NCBI GenBank assembly: GCA_022539475.1
Contig: VCMS01000149.1
Span: forward strand, 1-64,000
DNA: 64,000 nt
Origin: Gracilaria domingensis
Lineage: Eukaryota; Rhodophyta; Florideophyceae; Gracilariales; Gracilariaceae
Direction of reading: 5' to 3'
Shown here: positions 18,959-28,542 of the stretch, piece after piece
How the letters are laid out: each line of letters opens with the position of its first letter
Numbering within the stretch: position 1 is the stretch's first letter
Program-made: the position numbers and the translations under genes
The notes under the pieces: generated by a model
The model's database searches: none
What the model was told of the DNA's origin: nothing
The model's input: only the letters and a program-made list of their open reading frames with translations

Positions 18959-20691
18959 GCTCTATAGGCATCAGCAAAGGGAGACAAAAGATATCGAGAG
19001 CGGTGTAATGTCTTCCATCGACGACGTGCCAGCTCGGCTCCATTAAGATCCCCAGACTCCGTGGCGGCATGTTCAGCAAGGGTTAGAGAGGTCATGAGCT
19101 TATTAAGTTTGCTGCGCCTTTCTAGTAGTGCTGCTCGGGGTTCTTTCTTTGCTTGAGACTTCGGTGCTTGTGTACAATTTCTTTGTGCGGCCATTACGGT
19201 GCCTATCATTGGTATACGTCGCGACATTGTCCAGGTTCCTCTAAATCGTTTTCCATTGAACTCTCTTTCGTAATCTTCATCTTTCAAAGGTCCAAACCAT
19301 TCGGGCATTAAAGCAGAAGCGTGGAGTTCCGCGCTCTTCTTTCCATAACTTTCCATTTTTAAAATCCGTTTCTGTGCTTCGTCGTCATCCAGATCTTCAC
19401 CGCCATCTCGAAATACGTTTCGTAATCTTTCCGCACTTCTATGTTCATATGAAAGAAACCCTTTTTGCTTCATCAACTCTACCATTGACCGAACTGTGCT
19501 GCTTTGCACGAAATTCCTTTCATATTCTCGAGTAAGAAGCATTCTACCCTCCGTTTCTTCACCACGTCGGTGAAAGTACGAGCGTGCAGCACCGGTAACA
19601 CTCCTGATAACCATTTTTGCGCGTGAAAGAATCAATAGCCAGGCGTTTGCGCTTTCTAAGTACGGGAGCATCACCACATTTAAGGATTTCACCATTCTTA
19701 CAATGAGCATCTCCAGTGCTTCGTCAAGATGGACGTACACCCACCCTCTCGAGTCATAAATACTTCCCTCTCCTGACGTAAAACATGGTACTCGTGCTAC
19801 CATTGCGCCCGGCTTTTCCATGTACAGATCGTTCAATGTCATACGCGGCATGATTGATTTGAAGAACATGTAGAATAAATAAAGCTCTTGATAGCGCAAA
19901 TGAGCGGAGGTGTGGAGAAGATTATTCAATCCCAGCCAAAATGAATCAACTACGTCAGTGTGTCCTGTCCGAGACAATACATGAAACCCGACGGTGGGCA
20001 ACAAGCAGGTAAACAGAACAGTTTGAACTAAATGTTTTCCATTTGGACCGTGGGCAAAGAGTTCAACGACCTTCCTGCGCAAAACTGATCCAATTTTTGT
20101 AGTACCTTGGTTGACGCTGTTGGAAATACAGCTGAACAATTTCGAGCGCTTCTTGCTTTGAGAGGTCGTAAGACTATCTGTGTTAGACTCATGTCTCTGA
20201 ATTTCCTCCAGAACGTCAGGAAACTCGGCTAGTACTATGTCAGAAATATGAATTATCATCGAAGCACAGATGCTAAACAACAGAGAACGGTTGTTCCTTG
20301 AGTGGCTGTGGTTTACAATGTTTGCAATTTGACTTCTCGATAATCCAGAACATGAAGCCAATTCTTCTAACCCCATTCCATAGAGAAGCTCTTTGCACAG
20401 AGGAAACAAACTCTGTTTCTCGACATGAAACATTCCTGGAAAAGGAATCAGCCACTCGTGCATCCGCTTTGCCTTCGGCCGTTCCTCAGTTCGTACACTG
20501 CGATTCACTTCCATGTACGAATTGCGCCAAAGTGTCACCAGCATTTTGTATGTAGGCTGGTCCCCGCACACGAACACGAACGATGGGCATCCAACACACC
20601 CCGGAGTCAGAAGGTCTTCTATGAGCTTCACTTTCTGATATATTGTAAGCGTATCGGCCGCACTGAGGCGACTAATATCCACAAAAACCAC
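18931..20691 (-). CDS. DUF6589-like mobile-element protein, C-terminal part
   Basis: 586 codons. The N-terminal 100 residues contain GDQPTYK (43-49) and WLIPFPGMFHVEK (80-92), the fingerprint of a large uncharacterised family (DUF6589-like) abundant and repetitive in animal and fungal genomes. The middle is helical; the last 120 residues are Arg/Lys-rich and coiled. The frame is the same as that of the ORF at 20764-21651, from which it is separated only by one TGA; the codons between that TGA and the first Met of this ORF also look coding. The first codon drawn is GTG, which again argues for continuation from upstream. Confidence 0.55.
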   Translation of the reverse strand: MVFVDISRLSAADTLTIYQKVKLIEDLLTPGCVGCPSFVFVCGDQPTYKMLVTLWRNSYMEVNRSVRTEERPKAKRMHEWLIPFPGMFHVEKQSLFPLCKELLYGMGLEELASCSGLSRSQIANIVNHSHSRNNRSLLFSICASMIIHISDIVLAEFPDVLEEIQRHESNTDSLTTSQSKKRSKLFSCISNSVNQGTTKIGSVLRRKVVELFAHGPNGKHLVQTVLFTCLLPTVGFHVLSRTGHTDVVDSFWLGLNNLLHTSAHLRYQELYLFYMFFKSIMPRMTLNDLYMEKPGAMVARVPCFTSGEGSIYDSRGWVYVHLDEALEMLIVRMVKSLNVVMLPYLESANAWLLILSRAKMVIRSVTGAARSYFHRRGEETEGRMLLTREYERNFVQSSTVRSMVELMKQKGFLSYEHRSAERLRNVFRDGGEDLDDDEAQKRILKMESYGKKSAELHASALMPEWFGPLKDEDYEREFNGKRFRGTWTMSRRIPMIGTVMAAQRNCTQAPKSQAKKEPRAALLERRSKLNKLMTSLTLAEHAATESGDLNGAELARRRWKTLHRSRYLLSPFADAYRACTGASDMA

Positions 20692-20763
20692 GTCTTGGTC
20701 GTATAAGAATCTTTCATTTGGATCGACTCCACCATGTGGTTTAAAGCAAGAAAGCAGTAATGT

Positions 20764-21651
20764 TCAAAAGTCTCGTCCCTGATGTTTGTACGCTTTCACA
20801 TTTGACCCTCGTTTGTAGGTTGTGCTACGCTCAGAAGTGCCCAAGACATGATCCCTGTTTCTATACAAGACGCCGAAGGCAAGGTCGTTGAACTCGTTTA
20901 GTATGCACTCTATGTCTTCTGAGCACTGAGAAGACACAAACGCTTCCCGAGATGTGAGCTGCGTTCCAGGTTCCAGCCATTGATTACCGTCAGCAGCACA
21001 TTGTAATTGAGATGAGTTTGCAGGAGTTCTGGAGACTGTGGGCTTCAATCGCTTTCTTGTTTGCACAATGCTTTGTGTTACTGTCCCGTTAATCATGGGA
21101 AGTCTCTTTCCTCCGGCAATGACAGAATGATATGGATGCATATCGAAATTATCCATTTGAACGGTTACTATTCTCTGCTCTAGGTTAACGTCCTTGAAAG
21201 CACCACGCTCGTGTTGCTCTGTGTCGTCCTTCACCTTCTTGCAAAAGCTGTTAATACTGTCATAAGAAGTGACAAGACCCAAGGAACTGAGAACACTTGT
21301 CCAGGAAGCACTACACTCGAGCATCCCTCCAAGAGACAGCGATGTGGTTAATGGACCGACTGCAAGTCTACTGCGGGAGAAAACAATCTGTTCAATTACC
21401 TTCAGAGTACGAATGCACAGCACCAAGTCACTCCTGGGTATCGCAGATTCTTTTGCGGCTGTTCTATTGATCATATCCAGTTCCTCGCTGGGAAGAATAT
21501 TAGCGCTGTTACAAACTGGAAAAACAGTTGTAATGGGTTGCTTTTGGGCAACAGCGAAAACTTTCCAAGATGCGAGCTGGCGTGGCGAGGCCATATCCAA
21601 GATCAATGAAGACCACAACTGCAAAGGAACTTCCGCAATCTCCTCAGACAA
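20764..21651 (-). CDS. DUF6589-like mobile-element protein, N-terminal part
   Basis: 295 codons. Residues 95-180 contain a conserved block ending in DNFDMHPYH (167-175), which matches the DNxDxNP signature that precedes the GDQPT motif in DUF6589-like proteins. That places this ORF immediately N-terminal to the product of 18931-20691. Both are in one frame and separated by a single TGA at 20764-20766. No signal peptide or membrane segment is visible. The role in transposition is unknown; the conserved acidic residues could be catalytic. Confidence 0.55.
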   Translation of the reverse strand: MSEEIAEVPLQLWSSLILDMASPRQLASWKVFAVAQKQPITTVFPVCNSANILPSEELDMINRTAAKESAIPRSDLVLCIRTLKVIEQIVFSRSRLAVGPLTTSLSLGGMLECSASWTSVLSSLGLVTSYDSINSFCKKVKDDTEQHERGAFKDVNLEQRIVTVQMDNFDMHPYHSVIAGGKRLPMINGTVTQSIVQTRKRLKPTVSRTPANSSQLQCAADGNQWLEPGTQLTSREAFVSSQCSEDIECILNEFNDLAFGVLYRNRDHVLGTSERSTTYKRGSNVKAYKHQGRDF

Positions 21652-21684
21652 ACGCCAATTACCTGCGATGTAATCTTGTTTCTT

Positions 21685-23010
21685 TCAAAAGAACCGATTA
21701 CCTAAGTCCATTAAAAGTCTCCTTCTCACCCGTGGTGAACATTTCAGTTCATCTTCTGACGACAAAGAAACGTAACAGTGTAAAGTGCTGTTGACGGAAT
21801 CCATGATTGCATAGCAGCGAAACTTGCGAGTTAACGAGTAAAGGTGCACATTTTTAGAAGCCAATACTGGGCTTAATCGTGACTGAACAGTTTCTGAACA
21901 TACATCGCCGTCACTGCTTCTCTGTGTAAGCGACCGACGAAGATCAAAAACTGCTGAAGCTGGCAGAAAGCGTGACCGCTTCATTGTTGATAGAGGAGTC
22001 ACAATTTTTTCTCGTAGAGTTTGTGCATGGCGCAATAAATCGGGACAACGCATAAAACATGATTCGTTGACCACGAGATCTAAAGCAAACAGCACACAAT
22101 CCACCAGGCAGCGATCTGCAGGGTGATCCAGAAAAGAAGAGTCAAGACTTGGAGGCACCCCTTGTGTGCCCCTAGTAATAATATACCGACAGTGTCGACA
22201 CGCCTGCTTTCCTGCGACGTCACTAATGGTCAAGACATCTCCTGAGTGACTTCTTACGAGAACATCGTACTCGTTTGTTTCTTCCAATTGTTCCAATGTC
22301 CGTATTTTGATACGCGGTAAGGGGCGCAATCCTGAACTTTGCGTTGGACACCTATTTCCATTGAAAATGCAGACACCACCCAGAGAACCCTTCAGAGAAG
22401 GTTCGAATTTCGAGCATTCATCGATCGAGTGGCGAGTGTGATTGTGGTGCACAGAACAAAATCGAGCTTCAGGTATAGAATGCAGCAGAAAGCGGGAGTC
22501 TGATTTTTGCATTCCTGTTCGTCGAGAAAAATCTTTACAAAATACTTCCTGAGCTTCTTGACAAAAGAGCAAAACCCTAAACAGATTAAGATTGAGCGAG
22601 TGATTGCGATTGTAAACAGCCTTGGTTTTATCATTCTCAGAGCAGACAAATGGGGGAATTTTTTTGCATATATAACAAGGGTAAAGTTTTCCTCTTCGTG
22701 CTGGACATATTCTTCGTTTCCAAGCTTTGAGTGCAGATCGGGACCTGGATCCGTAATTTTGAAGATCTGCGATAACTGTCCATCCATGCTTCTTTGATGT
22801 GCAATCTGTGCATAATTTCATAAATCCAGGTTCTTTTTGCAAGAAAGGATTGACGTATGGTGCAGTATCAACAGAGGCTCTTTTAGAAAGTTGACTCTGA
22901 TTTAAAGCGACACTTGAAACTGGACGCTTCTTGGAGTTTTGCCCACAAACTGCGCAAATGTTGTCAAACGGTAAGACAGTTGGATCTATTGACACTTCTT
23001 TGGTGGCCAT
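21685..23010 (-). CDS. Zinc-cluster protein, first ORF of the element
   Basis: 441 codons from an ATG at 23010. It is rich in paired cysteines: ICAVCG near residue 20, LCTDC near 68, CYICKKIPPFVC near 115, HHNHTRH near 190 and CRHCR near 270, suggesting several zinc knuckles and a nucleic-acid-binding role. The final TGA (21685-21687) is followed in the same frame by open sequence that runs straight into the next ORF, so the two may be one protein. I do not recognise a named family for the rest. Confidence 0.5.
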   Translation of the reverse strand: MATKEVSIDPTVLPFDNICAVCGQNSKKRPVSSVALNQSQLSKRASVDTAPYVNPFLQKEPGFMKLCTDCTSKKHGWTVIADLQNYGSRSRSALKAWKRRICPARRGKLYPCYICKKIPPFVCSENDKTKAVYNRNHSLNLNLFRVLLFCQEAQEVFCKDFSRRTGMQKSDSRFLLHSIPEARFCSVHHNHTRHSIDECSKFEPSLKGSLGGVCIFNGNRCPTQSSGLRPLPRIKIRTLEQLEETNEYDVLVRSHSGDVLTISDVAGKQACRHCRYIITRGTQGVPPSLDSSFLDHPADRCLVDCVLFALDLVVNESCFMRCPDLLRHAQTLREKIVTPLSTMKRSRFLPASAVFDLRRSLTQRSSDGDVCSETVQSRLSPVLASKNVHLYSLTRKFRCYAIMDSVNSTLHCYVSLSSEDELKCSPRVRRRLLMDLGNRFF

Positions 23011-23019
23011 GGGAAATAC

Positions 23020-23680
23020 TTTACTTGTCGAAACTACCTCTTAGAAAAAGAGTGGCTGATTTTGCGGCATGTGGATCAAAAGTTTGTGACAAAGCAAAAG
23101 AGCATCACGGAGAACGTGGCCTGTTCTTTTGTAGAGAGAACGTTGGCTTGGACTACATCGATGGTGATCGGGACTTAAAGAGCTGCAGTCGGAGAACCTC
23201 CTAGGGAACATATTTGGCTGGGTTCGTCCTTGCTGTATTTGAGGTCGGCCTTGGTTGGTTGCAGCAATTTCCGAATTTTTGCGAAGCTCACCGACTGCAT
23301 TGTCGCTCTCCCCTTCCGCGTGCGCAAGGTATGACACAGAAACCTTTAGAATTTTTTGTGTTCAAATATAAAGATCTGGAGAATTTCAGATGATGTCCAG
23401 TTTCGCCATTTATGAACTCGATGAATGGCCCTCAAATATGACCGTTAGACGCCAACACTGCCCTTGTCCACGTAGCCCATTTGCCGCCATTTTGTCCTTT
23501 ATGCGTTCGTTCGTTGCGTGTTGATGTAGGTATCCGTTCACCATCCCTCGCTTCACTTCAAAAACGCGGTCCGTATTCGTGTGGCTACCCACCATACTAC
23601 GCGCCCATCGTCGCTAAAGCGCTCTACATGCGACTCTTCCAACGGACGCGGGCATCCATTCGTGCAGCAACAGCAGCATT
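23020..23680. other. Intergenic region upstream of PEX11
   Basis: About 660 bases between the start of the element's first ORF and the PEX11 ATG. Only short unconvincing ORFs. It should hold the PEX11 promoter and the right end of the element; I found no clear inverted repeat matching the left end. Confidence 0.4.
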
Positions 23681-23686
23681 ATCATT

Positions 23687-24484
23687 ATGTCGGTCGAGCG
23701 AGTTGCTTGTTCCCCGCTAGTCATTGATACCTGGCATCGCGCATTGTCCAACTCCGAAGGACGTGACAAGCTTTTCAGACTGGTGCAATATGTGTGCAAA
23801 TTGCTTCGAGGTGTGAGACAAGTGAGCGGGATGGTTACGCCTAGTTCGGCGTCGGGGTCATCTCTGATAGCCGTGGAATCGGCCATGGCGACCTCAAGGC
23901 AAATCAGTCGTTTGCTCAAATGGACGTCGGTCTACGTGAAACGTCGTCACGATTTGATGAGAGTTCCAAACTCCAGCGTGGATATAAGTAACTTGGTATC
24001 AGATTTGGCTTTGTTTGCGTACTACTTATGTGACAATGTTACGTTTTTGTGCAAAATGGGCGTGGTAAAGCGCGATACATCGAAGGCCTCAAGAAGAGCG
24101 GCTCGTTTCTGGATGCTATCTGTGATGAGTGGATTGTTCAGCACTGTAGTAACACTGATGGAGATTCGACGTCGTCACCGACTTACGCGCGAACTTCTGC
24201 TGAAGACAGGGGATAAGGAGCAGGAAAGCGATGGGGAAGATGAGAGTCTTGGGGAGAGTACCCGACAGGCGGCTCGAAAGGAGATGGGGGCGTTGATGAG
24301 ACTTCAACGGTGTGCAATGGTAGCTTGTACCAAGCAACTTTCTGATTTGGTGGTTTCGTGCAGTCTTAGTACGCAGCGAGGACTCCACACGGCATTGGTT
24401 GGCGGATGTGGCGTTGTGAGTAGTGCGGTTGGATGTTGGCAGACTTGGCCTGTTGACGAGGTGATAGAGCCGAATAGCGAGTGA
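23687..24484 (+). CDS. PEX11: Peroxisomal membrane protein PEX11
   Basis: 265 residues with the PEX11 layout: an N-terminal amphipathic helix containing GRDKLFRLVQYVCKLL (about 25-40), a conserved SRQISRLLKWTS segment around residue 72-83, a hydrophobic region with the YYLCDNVTFLCKMG motif near 112-125, and a C-terminal hydrophobic stretch. PEX11 sits in the peroxisome membrane, bends it and drives elongation and division. Length is normal for the family. The ATG at 23687 gives the expected N-terminus. A charged, acidic loop (about 185-205) is longer than usual. Single exon. Confidence 0.85.
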   Translation: MSVERVACSPLVIDTWHRALSNSEGRDKLFRLVQYVCKLLRGVRQVSGMVTPSSASGSSLIAVESAMATSRQISRLLKWTSVYVKRRHDLMRVPNSSVDISNLVSDLALFAYYLCDNVTFLCKMGVVKRDTSKASRRAARFWMLSVMSGLFSTVVTLMEIRRRHRLTRELLLKTGDKEQESDGEDESLGESTRQAARKEMGALMRLQRCAMVACTKQLSDLVVSCSLSTQRGLHTALVGGCGVVSSAVGCWQTWPVDEVIEPNSE

Positions 24485-24604
24485 TATCGCACTGAAGATC
24501 TAAATTAATGTAGCAATAATGCGTTATAGACAACTTGTGTGTAAAGGTCACTGTTTACTTGCGGGTATTAACACAAATCTCTTTGAGTCATAACCGTAAA
24601 GGGG

Positions 24605-25033
24605 TCACGCCACAGCGGCCCGGTCATGCAACTTGAGCAGACGGGCGACGTGCTTCGAAGCGTCACTTCCAGAAAACACCGGCGTGCTTCGTCGAAGAGT
24701 CTCACTAGTGAAAGCAGCGTCCACATATCGCTTGTACCGCCGTTCATACGCAGAAGAGTTGCCCCCGTAAAAACGGGGGGTGGCAAGGCTGGAGGCATCG
24801 CTCTGGGCGCGTGTGGGCGACGGAGCTCGTTTTGGCGGTACAAGACGTAAGATTCTGTGATTCATTGCGGACACGTCTGCGCCGACGAAACGCATGACGT
24901 GCTTTGAGGAGGCGTTGAGAGAAGGGACTTGATCCGGCAGTCGCCTGAGACGGGCGGCGTGCAGCGCGGCATCAGGTAGGACGCGCGGCTGCGCAGAGGG
25001 CGTGCGCAAAGGCTGCGCGGCCGAAGGTTCCAT
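24605..25033 (-). CDS. Hypothetical protein
   Basis: 142 codons from an ATG at 25033 in good context (GTCATGG). The frame stays open upstream to 25123 but only with a TTG. The product is basic and Ala/Arg/Ser-rich, with no membrane segment, and has RLxRLP-like and RxxKRYVD motifs; no family recognised. It faces the 3' end of PEX11 and is divergent from the REEP gene. A small, poorly conserved but real gene seems more likely than chance given the length in a stop-rich region. Confidence 0.45.
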   Translation of the reverse strand: MEPSAAQPLRTPSAQPRVLPDAALHAARLRRLPDQVPSLNASSKHVMRFVGADVSAMNHRILRLVPPKRAPSPTRAQSDASSLATPRFYGGNSSAYERRYKRYVDAAFTSETLRRSTPVFSGSDASKHVARLLKLHDRAAVA

Positions 25034-25039
25034 GACGGC

Positions 25040-25620
25040 AGCGGCGTTTCGTGAAACGCTTTCCCCGACGAGCCGGAATGTGGAGACGACGGAGTCGGTG
25101 CGCCGCAAGCTGCAAGTTTTCAAGCCAGAGAAGCGATGAGCAAATCACGTGCAAGGGAGATCGAATCACTTCCAGTCAGGCGCTGTCGATTGGCGCGCAC
25201 GTCACAGCAGTGCCACGTGGAGCTGACGTCATGCGGGTCGTGTTGGACCGTTTGGCGGAAGTGCCGAATGAATGATCGCCACCGTTGCGTCGAATTGCAC
25301 ACTCTCCAACACCTCAAGCCTCGAGCTGCCGCGCGCTACCGGACAGGACAAGGCTTGGCAGTAGATAGTACCCGCCGCTTACGCTCTCTGGTTGGGGACG
25401 CGTTGATTGCACCTCGTCGTTGACTGCCTGCGCCCCCTCCCTCCGTTGACATATCACATAAGCTGCGCTTGCTGTCTGCCGCTTCGCCAGCTCCTGAGCT
25501 TCAGCGTCGGCGCTCCTGTTTGGGACGCCGCAATTGCCCTCTTCAGAGCGCACACACTGTGAGTTTGTGGTAAGTGCCTCACGGTTAGTGCCTCCCGTTT
25601 ACGTTTGTCTTGTATATAAG
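25040..25620. other. Intergenic region, divergent promoters
   Basis: About 590 bases between the divergent hypothetical gene and the REEP gene. Several overlapping short ORFs on both strands are incompatible with each other; no motif recognised. Confidence 0.35.
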
Positions 25621-25627
25621 CTTTGCA

Positions 25628-26533
25628 ATGAGGACGCGGTCATCCCGTTTTCGCTTCTTCACCGATGCTCTTGCATCCAACGCAATGCCTTTGCCAGACA
25701 TGTCAGACCTAATGAGGCAGGCGCCCACAACCGATCCCAACCGGCCTACTAGACGTCCTTCCCGTCGCACGTCTCACTCCTCTCCCTCCCAGAATCCATT
25801 TGAAACAGACTCTTCCCTGCATTCAAATCATGTTCCTTCCTTCCTTCGTTCCAACTCTGCCGAGGAATCTTCGGATTTGATGATGCGCAACATTGTTCTG
25901 GGCGCCACTTTGCTTATGGCCATGTTCATGTTTCTCCATGCTGCGCTGTACGTTGGCATCTTCCTCGTGGGCGTTTTGATGCCAGCATGGCGCACCTGGA
26001 AATGCATGGAAGGGCGTTCTAGTTCCAATGTGCTTGTGGAACTTCTCGATGACGATAGTGACTCCAATGCGCTCAACATGAACGGCACAAATCTACGAGA
26101 TGTTGGTTCCGACCAGTCACTAAGGAACTGGCAAAGCTACTGGATTATTTTTGCATTACTATTCACTTTTGACTCTCTGTTCATCCGCAGCGTCTTTTCT
26201 GCCTCTTCCTTCATCACATCACCGTTTCATAATACCATTGCGTTCGCGCTTTTATCATGGCTGAGCAAGAGTGGAGCCGCCAACTCCGCAGCGCTGTACT
26301 CGGCGTTTGTAAGACCCACATTCTTGAAACTCGAGGACAGCGTTGACTCCATGGCTGCCAATGCTATGATACATATGGATCGAGCTAGTCAGCAAGTGAT
26401 TGTGTCTGTTCACGAAGCAATTGCGCCGGTTGTGAGACAACTGGAACAAGCTGCTACCGCGACAGCCACCCAAATGCAACAACAGAAGAACGCAAGACAT
26501 GTCAAGCCAAGACAAAGCCCTGGAACTCGTTGA
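25628..26533 (+). CDS. REEP/TB2-DP1/HVA22 family ER-shaping protein
   Basis: 301 residues from the ATG at 25628 (an upstream TTG at 25610 is in frame but unlikely). After a Ser/Arg-rich, probably disordered N-terminus of about 85 residues come a hydrophobic hairpin (about 92-120), then PAWRTWKCMEG, the family hallmark, and NWQSYWIIFALLFTFDSLF near 165-185, then a further hydrophobic stretch and a helical tail (LKLEDSVD-like). REEP/HVA22 proteins wedge into the ER membrane and bend tubules. The family usually has a short acidic gap between the Ala-Ile-like element and the YW motif; here it is enlarged with a DDDSD stretch. Single exon. Confidence 0.8.
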   Translation: MRTRSSRFRFFTDALASNAMPLPDMSDLMRQAPTTDPNRPTRRPSRRTSHSSPSQNPFETDSSLHSNHVPSFLRSNSAEESSDLMMRNIVLGATLLMAMFMFLHAALYVGIFLVGVLMPAWRTWKCMEGRSSSNVLVELLDDDSDSNALNMNGTNLRDVGSDQSLRNWQSYWIIFALLFTFDSLFIRSVFSASSFITSPFHNTIAFALLSWLSKSGAANSAALYSAFVRPTFLKLEDSVDSMAANAMIHMDRASQQVIVSVHEAIAPVVRQLEQAATATATQMQQQKNARHVKPRQSPGTR

Positions 26534-26681
26534 AAGTATCAACTCATCGGAAGGCTTGCGTTGTCCATCGTATCAGTCAATAGAAGCAATAAAGAGACAG
26601 AAACAAACAACAATGTCGCACAAACGTTGATCGCTTTACACTTTCCGCATTATGCGAAGAACGCAACCTGATAAACGAAGC

Positions 26682-27090
26682 TCAAGCAGTAGTAGCTGGC
26701 CTGAGCTTTGCAAGTTCAGCGTTCACGGCCTTGCTCTTCTTCATGCGCGCCACCATCACCTTGAACCTCCCAAAATCATCCAGAGAGGCACGCTTTTTCT
26801 TTCTTGCCAACTTCAACCCCCAGCTGGATGCGGCGAATTTAGCGTCTACCTGAGCGTCCTCGTACGCCTTTTTCACCTCCTCAGAAGATGCTCCGCGAGC
26901 AACACCTTCAAGTTTGAATGAAGTTAATGCAAGGCGCTTGACGTTGATTATTTGGCGCCGTACTGACGTGGTTGGTCCTTCTATGAGATCGACGCTGATC
27001 GAGAATGTCCACGATTACCACCAGCTTGTTGAGGTACTCGCCGTAATTGACGAGCGCCACGCGTCCCGCTTCGACAAACCGTTTGAACGT
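26682..27090 (-). CDS. RPL14: 60S ribosomal protein eL14 (RPL14), frame discontinuity
   Basis: Minus strand. The exon opens after an acceptor AG at 27091-27092 with [17 protein letters not shown], continues [13 protein letters not shown], then, one base out of frame, [12 protein letters not shown], and ends with [18 protein letters not shown] and a basic tail. This matches eL14 end to end: KOW-like N-terminal domain, the VDQNR..L.DGP..xVRRQ segment and the DFDRFK helix. The frame slip near 27005 is the only defect, and the parts either side are well conserved, so a sequence error or a single-base mutation is the likely cause. The first exon (a few codons with the ATG) must lie upstream of an intron and was not located. 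Confidence 0.75.
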
Positions 27091-27092
27091 CT

Positions 27093-27665
27093 AGTATAGT
27101 ATTCAGTAGTGCGCGATCGAATAGTATGCAATTCCAATCACGCGATTTAAATGGATAAGAAAGAGTTAGGTTTCGAAAGGCTGCAGATTGGATCAGTACA
27201 TGTGAACTTCAAGAAGCAGCGGAGCGGCGGCAGGAGGGCGACGTCTGGACAAGCTGAGAGAACGAATCTGCGCATGCAAACACCATCTCAAAAGAATGGC
27301 CTGTCAGGTGTTGCGGCGAAATGGGCGAACGAAAGGAAAGCGAGGCGGAGTACACAATGGAGCAGCGGGAGAGCGTGGACGGCAGCCTTCGGAGGGAACG
27401 AGTTCAGTGCGTTGATCACAATGGCGATCGTCGACGGCGGCGATGCGAGTCGTCCTACATGATTTTTGGACACGTGGACACCATGTTCAGAAATTAGTGT
27501 TGATGTTTTCAGTGAAAACTTTTCACGAAACAGCGCATTGCTGTTCATTGCCGTGGATCGTACCTTAGCAGTCGTCCTTCTGTCCTGTGAGTCTGCACGC
27601 TTACTTCTCTTCGGAGCAAGGGAATTTGATGCAAGGGAGCCGTTGAATCGGTGGAGACATTATAG
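27093..27665. other. Region between eL14 and COX20
   Basis: Holds the unlocated first exon and promoter of eL14 (minus) and the COX20 promoter (plus). A 103-codon plus-strand ORF at 27151-27462 starts with ATG and is Lys/Arg/Ser-rich, but overlaps an equally long minus ORF and shows no motif, so I do not call it. Confidence 0.35.
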
Positions 27666-28199
27666 ATGAATACGAATGACGTGAACGCAACAGGTGATGA
27701 AGAAAAAAGGAACTACTCCTTCTTGTACGAGTTGTGGTCGGCTCCCTGCTTTAGAGAGAGTACTATGTATGGGATTGGTGGTGGCGCGGTAATAGGATCT
27801 ATGCAAATGCTGCGGACTCGTGCGTTGTTCTCTGTTTATAATTTTTTTTGTATCGTACTGCTGAGAAGCAATTGAAATCGGAAGTGAAGGGAGTCGGCTG
27901 ACTGTCGCACATGTGTTAACTGTTTAGGAGCGATAACGGAATCTGCCGAGACAATGGTGAAGACTGGTTGCGCAATATCACTGCTGAGTTGGTACGTTTG
28001 CTCTGTCTCTGGATCGTTTCTCAGGCGCCATGTGTCTAACGCGTGGTGTGATTGGCGCGTGAGAAACAGGATGGTATGTCGGCGTCGTTACTACGCTGAG
28101 CGAGAGGCGACGTACGAAACGATGGAGAAAGCGAGAAGAAGACAAGCGCAAGTGGCGGAGGCCAGGGCAAGGCAGCTTCGTTCTGACGAGCACAAGTAA
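27666..28199 (+). CDS. COX20: Cytochrome c oxidase assembly protein COX20, three exons
   Basis: Exons 27666-27819, 27928-27991 and 28070-28199 give 115 residues. Both introns (108 and 78 nt) have GT..AG ends (GTGCGT..TTTAG and GTACGT..AACAG) and join in frame. The product has ELWSAPCFRES then a Gly-rich first membrane helix YGIGGGAVIGSM, LRTR, a second hydrophobic helix with LLSWMVC, RRRYY and a charged coiled tail: the FAM36A/COX20 layout, including the conserved PC.RES..YG and SW..C motifs. COX20 is an inner mitochondrial membrane chaperone for COX2 maturation. Reading the exons separately gives two unrelated-looking ORFs, which is why the gene is easy to miss. Confidence 0.8.
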
Positions 28200-28542
28200 A
28201 CACGCGTGTCCAGTTTGGCAGGCAAAACGGAATCGGTGGCGTTAATTTTGTTACCTTCGTTTTTGTGTTTTGGATGGGGGCGCCTGGCCACGATGGCAAA
28301 CTTCACAGCTTTGAGAGTGCGCGGTGCCGCTTCGCAGACGCGCGGTGAGATTTGTTGGGCGTGTTGCGCACGGGTTTGTTTGAGTATTTTCCCGCGCTCT
28401 CCATCGTCCAGCTACGACGCTGTGCGTGGAGTTTCGCGTCTTGGTCCAATACACCTAAAAAGAGAGACAGAGAAGACCGCGAGCGGCGCGCCGTCGGTTC
28501 TCACGGTCGCGTTTTCTTCAGCGTCTGACACTCCACCTCTCT

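Larger units (their letters stand above)
15790..23010. mobile_element. Unclassified multi-ORF element: NPPF methyltransferase plus DUF6589-like, PIN/FEN1-CXC and zinc ORFs
   Basis: Seven kilobases of tightly packed coding sequence: one plus-strand gene (15970-16863) facing five minus-strand ORFs (23010 to 16891), with only 27 bases between the two convergent stops. The minus ORFs are spaced by 33, 72, -28 and 61 bases, and the first three share one reading frame. The order zinc-cluster protein, DUF6589-like protein, PIN/FEN1-like domain with C-terminal CXC domain resembles a set of repetitive, uncharacterised gene families known from cnidarians, molluscs and fungi. I saw no terminal inverted repeats or target-site duplication; the ends are set by the coding extent. 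Confidence 0.55.

Noticed and set aside
21685-21723. A 39-nt GT..AG intron that would remove the first in-frame TGA of the element
   Set aside because: It is half the length of every supported intron in this window, so it is unlikely, though not excluded.
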